Positions 11,501 through 21,865 of a DNA stretch of 64,000 bases are shown here, piece after piece (the stretch's first letter is position 1; each line of letters starts with the position of its first letter). The stretch is from assembly GCA_964035545.1 (NCBI GenBank), contig OZ037770.1:14606642-14670641 (forward strand), given 5' to 3'. Origin of the DNA: Bugula neritina (lineage: Eukaryota > Bryozoa > Gymnolaemata > Cheilostomatida > Bugulidae). The position numbers and the translations under genes were made by a program. Under the pieces are notes generated by a model, which was not told the origin of the DNA, searched no databases, and saw only the letters and a program-made list of their open reading frames with translations.

Positions 11501-12734
11501 CTCAAACTGTGCACAAGAGCGAGGAGTTTCCGAGAGGATATCTGAAAGATTGGCAATTTGTGAGCGGATACTGTAGTAGTACTGTAGTAGTACTGTAGTA
11601 GTACTGTAGTAGTACTGTAGTAGTACTGTAGTAGTACTGTAGTAGTACTGTAGTTGTACTGTAGTAGTACTGTAGTAGTACTGTAGTAGTACTGTAGTAG
11701 TACTGTAGTTGTACTGTAGTAGTACTGTAGTAGTACTGTAGTTGTACTGTAGTTGTACTGTAGTAGTACTGTAGTAGTACTGTAGTAGTACTGTAGTAGT
11801 ACTGTAGTAGTACTGTAGTTGTACTGTAGTAGTACTGTAGTAGTACTGTAGTAGTACTGTAGTAGTACTGTAGTAGTACTGTAGTAGTACTGTAGTAGTA
11901 CTGTAGTAGTACTGTAGTAGTACTGTAGTAGTACTGTAGTTGTACTGTAGTAGTACTGTAGTAGTACTGTAGTAGTACTGTAGTAGTACTGTAGTAGTAC
12001 TGTAGTTGTACTGTAGTAGTACTGTAGTAGTACTGTAGTAGTACTGTAGTAGTACTGTAGTAGTACTGTAGTAGTACTGTAGTAGTACTGTAGTAGTACT
12101 GTAGTAGTACTGTAGTAGTACTGTAGTAGTACTGTAGTAGTACTGTAGTAGTACTGTAGTAGTACTGTAGTTGTACTGTAGTAGTACTGTAGTAGTACTG
12201 TAGTAGTACTGTAGTTGTACTGTAGTTGTACTGTAGTTGTACTGTAGTAGTACTGTAGTAGTACTGTAGTAGTACTGTAGTAGTACTGTAGTTGTACTGT
12301 AGTTGTACTGTAGTTGTACTGTAGTAGTACTGTAGTAGTACTGTAGTAGTACTGTAGTAGTACTGTAGTAGTACTGTAGTAGTACTGTAGTAGTACTGTA
12401 GTAGTACTGTAGTTGTGCTGTAACACCCACCATATGAATATATATGAAACGTAAAACTGTACATGTTGAATCACAGACACACATTGCTTTAATTTTTTGT
12501 TACCATTATGTCTTTTAGTTTTAAAGGAAAAAATTTATATTAAAGATAGATTGTGGAATTTTTCACTTAATTCAAAACCACGGAATCTCACTGTTATAAC
12601 AATTGATCGAAGACTGAATATTAAAGAGTTTAATTTATGATAATGTAACAGACATACTTACCAAAGTAAAACCAGATTAGAATTATTCCAACTCCAGTAA
12701 TAAACACCAACATCTTGGGAATTGCTACTGACAT
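7625..12734 (-). CDS. GT-2: putative GT-A-like type II glycosyltransferase with long sequon-rich stem
   Basis: Minus-strand exons: 12734-12662 (start), 11541-10909, 10609-10464, 9876-9735, 9015-8875, 8369-8268, 7845-7625 (stop). They sum to 1458 bp, giving 485 aa. Exon 1 encodes a short N-terminus and a membrane anchor ending in WFYF. Exon 2 encodes a 211-residue stem rich in Ser/Thr/Lys with repeated STNQSxV[LP]KL units, many of them N-Q-S sequons, and it ends with the FHVLTMLQLFNG motif. This exon corresponds to two exons in GT-3 and GT-4. The catalytic part has MSDFFIYSS, NGDI (328-331), MYSLTRY, FSHDTHVFR, PINMWGAEN, TVRNPC and YHKHCSGVHGP. The exon 2 acceptor (rc ctttcag) was chosen because it alone keeps phase 1, which leaves the 11-bp satellite in intron 1. 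A possible AATAAA lies at 7539-7534. Family function is inferred from motifs. Confidence 0.8.
8501..8650. repeat. (GACT)n tetranucleotide repeat
   Basis: Nearly perfect GACT tract in a GT-2 intron (between exons 8369-8268 and 9015-8875). It generates a spurious Ser-Val-Ser-Gln frame. Confidence 0.95.
9940..10052. repeat. AT-rich ATTATAAATATTATAATAT-type repeat
   Basis: Tandem AT-rich units in a GT-2 intron, with hairpin-forming potential. Confidence 0.7.
11570..12421. repeat. 11-bp minisatellite (ACTGTAGTAGT)n, about 77 units
   Basis: Uninterrupted array of the 11-bp unit ACTGTAGTAGT, with the single recurrent variant ACTGTAGTTGT. It lies in GT-2 intron 1. On the minus strand it has no stops in any frame and would read as an 11-residue repeat (L-L-Q-Y-Y-Y-S-T-T-T-V). 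Phase analysis puts the real exon 2 start just beyond it, so I treat those frames as non-coding. Confidence 0.95.
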
Positions 12735-14465
12735 ACTTGAAATGTTTGAAGAATAACCCAACGTCTATTACGATGAACTGTTCACGACTATTGCATCAAA
12801 TACTTGTGTTATGCTGTAATATCCAACAGTATAAGGTACATTATTATCTATTCAAAATCATAGGTAATGACATCCCCTATTGATTGTGTTCTGGAAAATT
12901 GAATGATATAACGCAAAGCTTCTCCTTCTACTTGAAAATTTATTAGTCCTAATATGAGTCATAACAGTGTGTCAATTTTTAATTGTCCAATGTTTAGGCT
13001 ATATTATATGGATGCCTAAATGCTTAAAAACAATTTATAGGCATTGTTGCAATCACATTTAATAGTATGTAATTTTGACCTTTTAGACTCAGTATAAAAC
13101 TTGATGAAAATAAAACTGTTTTGAAAAAATTCTCATTGTTTCGCATTCCAAAAGAAATTTATTTTTGTCTGACAAACATGTTCTAAATAAATTGGTTATT
13201 GTTTAAATATGTGTTATTTTTTATTAATTTATACTTTTACTATACATTTAATTATATTTATATTTGATAAATATTATGTATTATATATACTAAATTTATC
13301 ATATTATTTTAATTTATATTTTGATAAAATTTTTATATTGACTTGAAGCAAATTTTGCACTGCTTAAAAGTTATCCTCATATTTACCCCTGGAGTTATTT
13401 CCCCTCTTTGTCTAATACAATATCAAGGTGAATCGTGTTTCTATAGATTATTATATCCACTCAATGAAACATTCTAAATTTCTTTCTGGAACACACGTTT
13501 TACTTTCACTTCACTGACCTAGTTTGAAATGAATTCTTAAATGGTGCAGCCATAAAAAATTGTGAGGGGAAAACAATTTTATTTCTGTAAAAGTTGTCAA
13601 AACCTCTGCCTAAATCACGCAAGTTTATAGTCACTATCCCTGTGAGAAACCCTTGATAAAAAGGGCTGTTGTTAAAGTGGGCTAAGGATTTATTCAAATG
13701 GGACACCGAAGCAACTATGACTGGATGCTCTTCCTAACATCACCAATGGTCTTTGTTCGGCTGGAAACCATGACTGTGTTTACTAGGCAAACGCTCTAAC
13801 CCCTAGACCATGGCTGCTCCCTTTGCTTAAATAGTGGATTATATTTTTAAAGTTACGCTCTTTGAACATTTACTACAAGCAAATTATATATTAAACTTAC
13901 GTCATTTTGAGAAATTGGATTAGCGTTACGGAATAGAATATATACAACATTATATACTATATGGAAACAAATGCAATCTATTTATTATATATAGACTATT
14001 TAGCCTACATGCCTGCTTAGGCCATCATTAGCTGGTATGTTGAATTGCATAAGTTTTTTTTCTACAATATCAAACTTAGAATAACTAAACAGTTGTTTCT
14101 ATTTGCACGTTTTACAGAAAACAATCAATTGCTAATGGTTGCAATCCTGATAAAGCTAGCCAATGCAACAAAGCATATGAAGAAGATTTGATGTTTTATT
14201 TAAATTTGCCAAAAGAACAAGGTTGTTACTAACAAAGCCCAATTTTGTTTGATAAGAAAATATTTTCACAAAACATTGCATGAGAGGCATCTAACAATGT
14301 CCAATTACAATTACCAATTGCGTTTGAATGGAAGTTGTGTTTAGAGCAAACAGCTGTTTATGCATGACTAATTTCATATTATGAGTTCATCAGATTAACG
14401 TCAGGTGTTAGTTTACACTAGCGTGCATCAGAGCAAATAAGTTTTAGCATTCAAGTAGAAAAGGT
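12735..14465. other. spacer between divergent GT-2 and GT-3
   Basis: About 1.7 kb separates the two head-to-head starts, so it should hold both promoters. It contains one inverted SINE (13613-13821) and AT-rich sequence. I see no convincing core promoter motif. Confidence 0.5.
13613..13821 (-). mobile_element. SINE family S copy
   Basis: Near full-length: tail (rc of cacgcaagtttatagtcac) on the left, ATGACTGGATGCTCTTCC body, and head (rc of cctagaccatggctgctcc) on the right. Flanks CTCTGCCTAAAT and CTTTGCTTAAAT look like a decayed target-site duplication, so this is an older insertion than 2578-2790. Confidence 0.8.
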
Positions 14466-17400
14466 ATGAAGTGGAGGAATCGATTATTTTATTTAGTATT
14501 TTTGACTATCACCGTTTTGTGGTTCTACCAATGTAAGTGGAAGCATACTAATACTACATTATACAGCTGTGTTAGCATGTATGTGCTATAATAGGTAGTT
14601 TCATTACTTACCATGGGTACCACAAGTGTAGGGGTATGTGAAGTACATATGAGTATCATAACTATAACTGTTAATAATATGAGTACTGTAACTATAACTG
14701 CTAATATGAGCACTATAACTGTAACTGCTAGTATGAGTACTATAACTATAACTGCTAGTATGAGTACTATAACTATAACTGCTAATAATATGAGTACTAT
14801 AACTGTTAATAATGTGAGTACTATAACTATAACTGCTAATAATAGGAGTACTATAACTATAACTGCTAATATGAGTACTATAACTGTAACTGCTAATATG
14901 AGTACTATAACTATAACTGCTAATAGGAGTACTATAACTATAACTGCTAATAATATGAGTACTATAACTATAACTGCTAATAATGTGAGTACTATAACTA
15001 TAACTGCCAATAATGTGAGTACTATAACTATAACTGTTAACGTAGGTTTGATAACAACTATAACTGTTGGTGCTAGTATTTTAAAACTATGTAGTATGAT
15101 TATATAACTAAAATGTCAGTATGAGTCAGAATAAATTTTATATCATGTAGAAAGTCGAGTCTGAATTCTTTTCTACCTCCATAAGTCTTGGAACAACATC
15201 TAGCCACATTTTAATTGCAACGTTTGAAGTTGACTTATCTTTATTGTAGAAGTGATTCTTATATAGTAAGGCATACATCTGCCAGTTGAATAATAAATCT
15301 CACATATATTTGCTTTACAGTTTGGTGGTCGTCTAAAGATGCTTGGAATTCTGAAAATACTTTTTTAAAGCCAGAGCATCTAAAGTCGTATATTGAGATA
15401 ACAGGAGAAGAAAAAGTTGTTTTTTCAAACAGCATTTCGTCTCAAAACTCTAAGGAAAAACCTATCAAACCAAAAAGAGAGTCTAAGTCGGCCTCTGCTC
15501 CTGCTAGTCCTCTAAACGACGCACTAGAAGATGCAAAAAGCAAAACATCAAATGGTAATTTTTCATGACATGAAACTTAGTCTTTTGCATAGATAAACTT
15601 GCTAAAAATAGCGGCTGTAGAAATATGCAAAGCATAGCCAAACTCTGAAGAAATAATAACTAACTAACATAGTGTTCTGCATTACAGTTGTTTATTCTTT
15701 TTGTGCTAACAGCTAAAAACAGTAAGAGCTGTTTTTTTATTCCAGCTGAAAGGGAACAAAAACCATCAGCCTTTGCAAAGTTTTACTTATTAGTGATGCT
15801 TAGCGTTTCAAATGGTGAGTATAGAGATCAATTCCATCATGAAATAAAATTTACAATATTGTAACATAATATATTTCATAATAAATGAGTAACATACAAA
15901 ATTATAATAAATGGTGTAACATATTATATATTTGTAAGAGACCTGTTACAATGTGGAGTAGTAGAGAGAGTTAAGGCTTTCAGTTCAGGTACTGTAGTAT
16001 TTCTAACGTCATACAATATATATTATGAATAAAAAGTGTAATGTTAATTTTATTCATATATTTTGTTTTATTGTTTTATATTTTGTTTTAATGCTATGTA
16101 TAGGCTTTCTGAGGTGAAGCTATTAAAAGTAGTAGAGTAGCTAATAGCTAGTATTTCTAGTGAACTAGAAGCATTCTCTCTACCGTTCATCATACCATAT
16201 ATCTAATACAATACAATATAATATAATATATTATATTGTATTATATTATATTATATATAATATAACATTATATAATGTATTATATTGTAATATATTATAT
16301 TATATTGTATTATATTATATAATATACAATATAATATAATATTTAATATATTAATTAGTATAACGTAACATAGCATCATATACTATGGCATATAGTCTAT
16401 TTAATGTAGTATAGAATTATTATTATTCTAATTCACCATTAGGCCACCATTACTCTGGCTACCAGAACTACAGTAAGGAAGACCTTCTTGCTAGAGACCA
16501 AGAGTACATGTCCGTCTTAAATCACAACCTGAATCATGAATCCGTTCAGGAAGTTCATCTCTTTTACAGAAGTACTGAATCCTTGCAGGTATTTTTTCTG
16601 CGAGTCACTCCGAGTTTGCGTCACAGCTGAGCGAGTTTGTATTACAACTTAGCGAGTTTGTGTTACAACTTAGCAAGTGTGTTACAGCTGAGCAAGTTTG
16701 TATCACAACATAGCAAGTTTGTATCACAACATAGCAAGTTTGTATTGCAACATAGCGAGTTTGTATTACAACATATTAAGTTTGTATTACAGCTGAGCGA
16801 GTTTGTATTACAACATAGCAAGTTTGTATTGCAACATAGCGAGTTTGTATTACAACATGTCAAGTTTGTATTACAGCTGAGCGAGTTTGTATTACAGCTG
16901 AGCAAGTTTGTATTACAACATAGCGAGTTTGTGTCCCAACTTAGATTCTAGTACAATTTGGTGAGATTTTATTCTACATGGTACTAAATTATCATATACT
17001 AGTAGTTGAACCTCAGCAAGGCAGTTGCAACTAAAAGGTTGCCCTTATCTGTCCACTTGATGAGTTTCTAGTACGAGTTATCTGTGAGTAGAATATTACA
17101 AGCGCTAAAATATAGCCTATAGTAATATGTCATTGCCTGCAATTATGGCAGTTAAATAAAGTTTAGTAAAAGTAGTATAACAGTAAAATTATAGATATTT
17201 AAAATGCTTGTATGCTAACCATTTTACAAATTGTCCCTGTTGACGGTGTATGTTAATTATTAAACAATGGGCGTTCCATGCTAATTTAAGAATTTCAAGC
17301 ATTTTCTACAATTATTAGTGTATTTTGTTAATATAAGCTGACATAATTTCACTGGGCATTGAACTAATTGAACAAAAGACCTCAGTTTTGTGGTAGAGTT

Positions 17401-20328
17401 TGGTAGTTTATTTTTGGTTCTTATTAAATTAAATACAACTCTATATTAATTACAAACAATTTTGAAGTATCATTCTTTCCTTAGTATAATAATATATTTT
17501 AGATTGTGCAAAATCAAAACTATACTCAAAAGAAGAAACTGGTATTCATTCAAAAAGAAAGCGGAATGAACATGTCGGACTTCTTTTTATATTCTTCGAG
17601 GAATTTAATAGACAAGCCAGTGATTGCTCTCAATGGGGACATAAGTTAGTTGTTACCTATTTGTATGGCGGATGAATCTATCCTGATAGATAGGAAAACA
17701 TTTATGAAGAATGTGGAAATATGAATCTTTATAAAGCATGGTGTAGCGTTACTTATCTAATTAACGAAAATAGAGTGATATGATATAGTAGCACACATAT
17801 TTGCATCACCTAGTTTCTGCTAATAAGTGTTATTGGTTTTTTTAATTATCAATTATTTAATAATTAGTCAATTCTGTTAATAGCTGCCTAATAAAAGATA
17901 TGAATCCTGCTGCACATTGCTAATAGTTTAATATTAGTGCTAAAGTTATATAGCGGTAAGAAATTGTTACAAATATTTGCCATATTTGTTGGCCAATATT
18001 TGAGTATATATAGTAGATCTGGGTCAAATAAGTGGTATACCTTTTGTTACATTTGGTTGCCAGCATACCAAAAACATATGCTAGTTTGAAATTTTGAAAA
18101 ATCAAAAAATATATTAGCAATCATATTTAAAAACTGTTTTCAGCTGTTTCTAACATAAAATACTTGTTTCAAAATTTAGCACTATAATTTTTGAGTTGAA
18201 GGAAGCAAAATCAATTGACCTATCATAAGATGCTTTATCCCTTGCAGTGTTGGGAGAAGGATTTCATAGAATAAACACTGAGAAGATGAGAGATGAGAAA
18301 GTTATGTACTCTCTAAGCAGATATAACCTTATAGAAGCTGGTTTACCCTGCGAACCAAAACACATGCGTTTACCTAAAGGCTATCTAGGTAAGTGAATTA
18401 TAGACTTTTACGATCTGAAAAATTCTCTCACTTCTGAAGGTTGTTTAACATCACAAATTAAATAGATAATGTTTCTTTTCAAAGCCAATTTGTTTTAAAA
18501 AAAGAAAATGAATTTAGCTAGGGATTGTTACTGTTAATTTAAATATAAAGGATAGACAGCTCCTATAAAAACGTCACGCAAGTTTGAAGTTACCATCTCT
18601 GTTAGAGACCCCTGATGGAAAGCACTTATTCATATGTGGCACAAAAGCAATTATGACTAAATGCTTTTCCTAACATCACCAATGCCCTTTACTGGGGTTG
18701 GAACCTATGACTTTGTGTTTACTAAGCAAACACTCTAATCTCTAGCTCCTGTAGACAATTTCTTTAATGCTGGTAAATACTTATCTGTATTTTTTTCTCT
18801 CCGCTTTGTCTTGTTCGGGTAGCAAAAAATACCTATCTATATCTCTTGTTTGTATTAGATAATGAGTATAAGTGCTGATACTTCAGCATACTTGGCCTGC
18901 ATTTTTAACTCATATATAGGGCAGTAGGCATGAGAGTATTTTTAAGTAGTAAAACTTCTTTTTATTTTGTTTGAAATCAGATGCATTCCAAGAGTTGGTC
19001 ATGTCTTGACAAACTGCTGTTGTTTTGGCCAATAGCTGTGTTTCAGCTAGTTCTCAACCAATCAGTGACCTTTGAAAATGCCCCATCAACATATTTCTAA
19101 ACCACTTGTTGAAAAAAACTACTTACTTTTATCCTTTATGTGATAAAGTATGTTATTTCTTTACAAGGCTCATTGTAAAATGGGGTTAGCTAAGTTCTAA
19201 GCTAAGGTGATCGTTTCTTTGATCTCATTGCATGGTATTTGTGAGAAGCAAAGACTGCTGCTTTAGGCTCTATAACAACCAGGTCTCTATTATCAAACAT
19301 CCACTTTTAAAGCAGTTGAATATACGACACAGGATGTTTAAGTAGAGACAAATCTCGAATCAAAGTTTTATTTCAAATAATTAAACTGCAAAGCCCTTAG
19401 GAAATCATAGGATAACTCGTTTCAACTAATAACTGAATTAGTTCAGATGCAAGACAACTCTTACTTAGTATAGGTCAGGTGTAAGACAACTCTTACACAA
19501 AGTATAGGTCAGTGTAAATAAAACAACTGCTACCTAGATGAAGGAAAATGTTTATAAATTCAATAAACAAATTAAGGTAAAGTCTTTGCTTCATGATATC
19601 TTTTATTTTATATTTTTATTAGTTTCTCACGACACCCATATCTTTAGACTGGCAGAGCCACTAAATGAAACTTTAATATTAGATAAACTAGACTATCCGA
19701 TCAACATGTGGGGAGCTGAAAATGGTGAGACAAATCTTACATAATAATACATAAATTTCAATACTTGTTACAGTATGTGATCAATTGACTAACTTATAAT
19801 AGTGGGGAGGAAAACAACATTTGCTAGCTATAAATTCTTGCCTTCCATTTGCTATAAATTTATCATATTGCAGCTTGCTTCATTAGTGACTCAATTAACT
19901 TACCCAGGTAAATATATAATAGGTCAGATTAAAAACATACGTAATGTGTGTATACGTAGGTCAGAGTAAATACTACACAATGTGTATATATATAGGTCAA
20001 AGTAAATTATACAATGTGTATATAGGTCAGAGTGCTTTGATTTTTTAGCTAATACAATTAAATGGCTATAAATGATTTTACCTTTTATTACCTTCCACTT
20101 GTAGCCATGATTTGGACATTTAAATACACACTTAAGTGGACTGTTAGAAATCCATGCAAAGTTTTATCAACATATCACAAACATTGCTCCAGTGTGCATG
20201 GGCCGAGTCTAAAGGACATTGGGAAGAGCAAGTACTCCATACTATACTTACCCGGTAAAAACTGGACTCACACTCATTTCCGTCAGAGTATAGTTCGGTA
20301 CGAGGATGAATTAGCTTATGGTCCATAA
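14466..20328 (+). CDS. GT-3: putative GT-A-like type II glycosyltransferase
   Basis: Exons: 14466-14532, 15321-15554, 15746-15814, 16443-16588, 17503-17644, 18248-18388, 19623-19724, 20105-20328 (TAA). They sum to 1125 bp, giving 374 aa. Residues 4-22 are the signal-anchor (RNRLFYLVFLTITVLWFYQ). Residues 23-123 are a Ser/Lys-rich stem on two exons, ending in YLLVMLSVSN. The catalytic part carries MSDFFLYSS, NGDI (216-219), MYSLSRY (239-245), SHDTHIFR (268-275), INMWGAEN (to 300), VRNPC (314-318) and YHKHCSSVHGP (324-334). This is the clearest eight-exon layout of the family: introns have phases 1,1,1,0,1,1,1. The NGDI and H-x-H elements are the likely nucleotide-sugar and metal site by analogy with microbial GT-A enzymes. 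Donor and acceptor sugars cannot be told. A possible AATAAA lies at 20699-20704. Confidence 0.82.
14650..15055. repeat. 24-30 bp minisatellite (ACTATAACTATAACTGCTAA units)
   Basis: Variable-length units (with or without extra AAT) in intron 1 of GT-3. Both strands contain long open frames through it, which is an artefact of the repeat. Confidence 0.92.
16205..16345. repeat. AT-rich (ATATT)n sequence
   Basis: Simple AT repeat with self-complementary blocks in GT-3 intron 3. Confidence 0.75.
16600..16950. repeat. 21-bp minisatellite (GAGTTTGTATTACAACATAGC)-like, about 16 units
   Basis: Starts about 12 bp after the donor of GT-3 exon 4 (16588). Units vary between ACAACATAGC and ACAGCTGAGC ends. 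It is open on both strands, but the encoded strings are repetitive and in intron sequence. Confidence 0.9.
18573..18753 (-). mobile_element. SINE family S copy, diverged
   Basis: Recognisable blocks CACGCAAGTTTGAAG, CCCCTGATGGAAAG, AATTATGACTAAATGC and GGGGTTGGAACC, with a decayed tRNA-like head. In GT-3 intron 6. Confidence 0.75.
19445..19520. repeat. short tandem repeat, about 30-bp unit x3
   Basis: Units based on GTAAGACAACTCTTAC plus AGTATAGGTCA in GT-3 intron 6. Confidence 0.75.
19915..20035. repeat. TAGGTCAGAGTAAAT...ACAATGTGTATATA tandem units
   Basis: Four degenerate units in the last intron of GT-3. Confidence 0.75.
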
Positions 20329-20374
20329 GATGATATGTTGTAAAATAATTCTCTATGAAATAGTACCTATGTAC

Positions 20375-20685
20375 CTATCCCTTGGTCGGGACGACCGTTG
20401 AGGCACCACAATGTGGTGTGTCTTGGGCAAGTAAGCTTGGCGGCGACCATCCCTCTCCAAGTTTCGCAATAGGATGCTAGTAATCCTGACTTAAAGCCAA
20501 CTGCTGACTCTTAAGAGTTCTTCCATTTGCCGTAGTGGTACCAAGCCCTTGACCCCAAGGGTTCTTCCGCCAAGGTGACCGTTCAATGCCTTGTTGCCGA
20601 CATCTTCACCGTAACCCTGGCAGGGGAGCTAGTGAGGTTCTGACCTTGCTCAAGGGTATCCCAGGGTGCAGTTTAACCCGTATGA
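20375..20685. mobile_element. GC-rich insert of unknown origin 3' of GT-3
   Basis: About 310 bp whose composition (near half GC, with motifs such as GGTCGGGACGACCG and CCCTGGCAGGGG) differs sharply from the AT-rich surroundings. It has no long open frame and matches neither of the repeat families defined here. It may be a different SINE or another dispersed element. The call rests only on composition. Confidence 0.35.
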
Positions 20686-21865
20686 AATAGTGGCACAAAA
20701 TAAATCTCACTATAACGTTATTCAATATGGGGGTATGCCATGAGCCCGAACATTTCAGTTGTTGAACTTAGGTGAATCTGTTAAATTGCTTTACATCACT
20801 ATTTTTTTAGGTGCAGAGTTGTAGCTTGTGTATGCTATAATTCTCAGTCTTGTTTTAAAATGTGATATATTTGTACTTAATAGTTAGACAATCTATCCTG
20901 TTAGAAAGTTTTTCTAGAACTTAGGCTCTTTGAAATAAGCTGCGATCGTTTATCTCACCAACTTTGTTCTGGTGACCAAGGTGAAAAAAAAACATTTTTA
21001 TGTATAAATTAAATTTTATATCCTTTTGACTTTGTGGGATGAAATGCAATTGGTCCACAACCATACTGTTAATTATCTGAGGTCTTTTTATGGTAAATGA
21101 TTGAAATATATTATCATGAAATGAAATAATTATTTTATACGTATTTACAAGAATTTTACAAGAGAAAACATACTTTTGTGACAGTTTGAATAAAAGAAAC
21201 GTAGCTATTGATTACCATGGCAACCAAGTGGGATGTGGATCTCTAAATCATTATAGCATTTTGTTTACTATAATATAGTATTTCTAGTTGGTGATATATA
21301 CTTTAACAGAAAAGCCACCCTGTAATTTGCTGAGCTAGTATATTTTGTTGTTCGTATATATTATTAAGTTGCTGATATTATAATTGACTTGACTGTCACT
21401 GTGATAAATATTGGTATAACTATATATAATAACACGGTAGTCCAAAAAGAGGCTATATCTCCGTGTTATTAAAAGCTGCGTGCAAGAAGTCTATCAGTTC
21501 ACAATACTTTGTACAGCCTTTTAGCTTCTCAACACATTACTTGATATCTGAGCTAAAATCAACAAGGGAAGCTTTGGTAAGTTTTCATTACGATACCTAT
21601 TTTTATGCACATTTTGAATTGGTTTTCAGTAAAATGGATAACTGTAGATAATATTGCAACTCTATGAAGTAACACTGTAATTTAATTGTAAAAATTGTAA
21701 TTCAATATAGTTTAATAGTGCAATTTTATATTAATAAAATATTGTAACTAAATAAGATAATATTGTAAAGAATAATATAATACTGTAATTCAATATTATA
21801 ATATTGTAAATTATTTTTATAATACTGTAACTTATTAATATAATGTTACTGTGATTTAATAGATA
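20686..21865. other. spacer between GT-3 and the NHL/sushi gene
   Basis: AT-rich, with many TAATATTGTAA-like words at 21690-21860. I see no exon here that joins either neighbour. Confidence 0.5.

Noticed and set aside
10808-12484. Long minus-strand frame of 558 codons with an 11-residue QYYYSTTTV-type repeat
   Set aside because: The repeat part is a minisatellite open in every minus frame. Phase with exon 1 requires the acceptor at 11542/11541 downstream of it. Only the non-repeat part is kept as GT-2 exon 2, and the frame past 10909 runs into the intron.
14613-15107. Open frames on both strands (MSTITITAN-like and VIVLILLAV-like repeats)
   Set aside because: Produced by the minisatellite in GT-3 intron 1; no splice logic or homology.
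16637-16951. Open frames of HSKFVLQ and CCNTNLL repeats on both strands
   Set aside because: Artefact of the 21-bp array in GT-3 intron 4.
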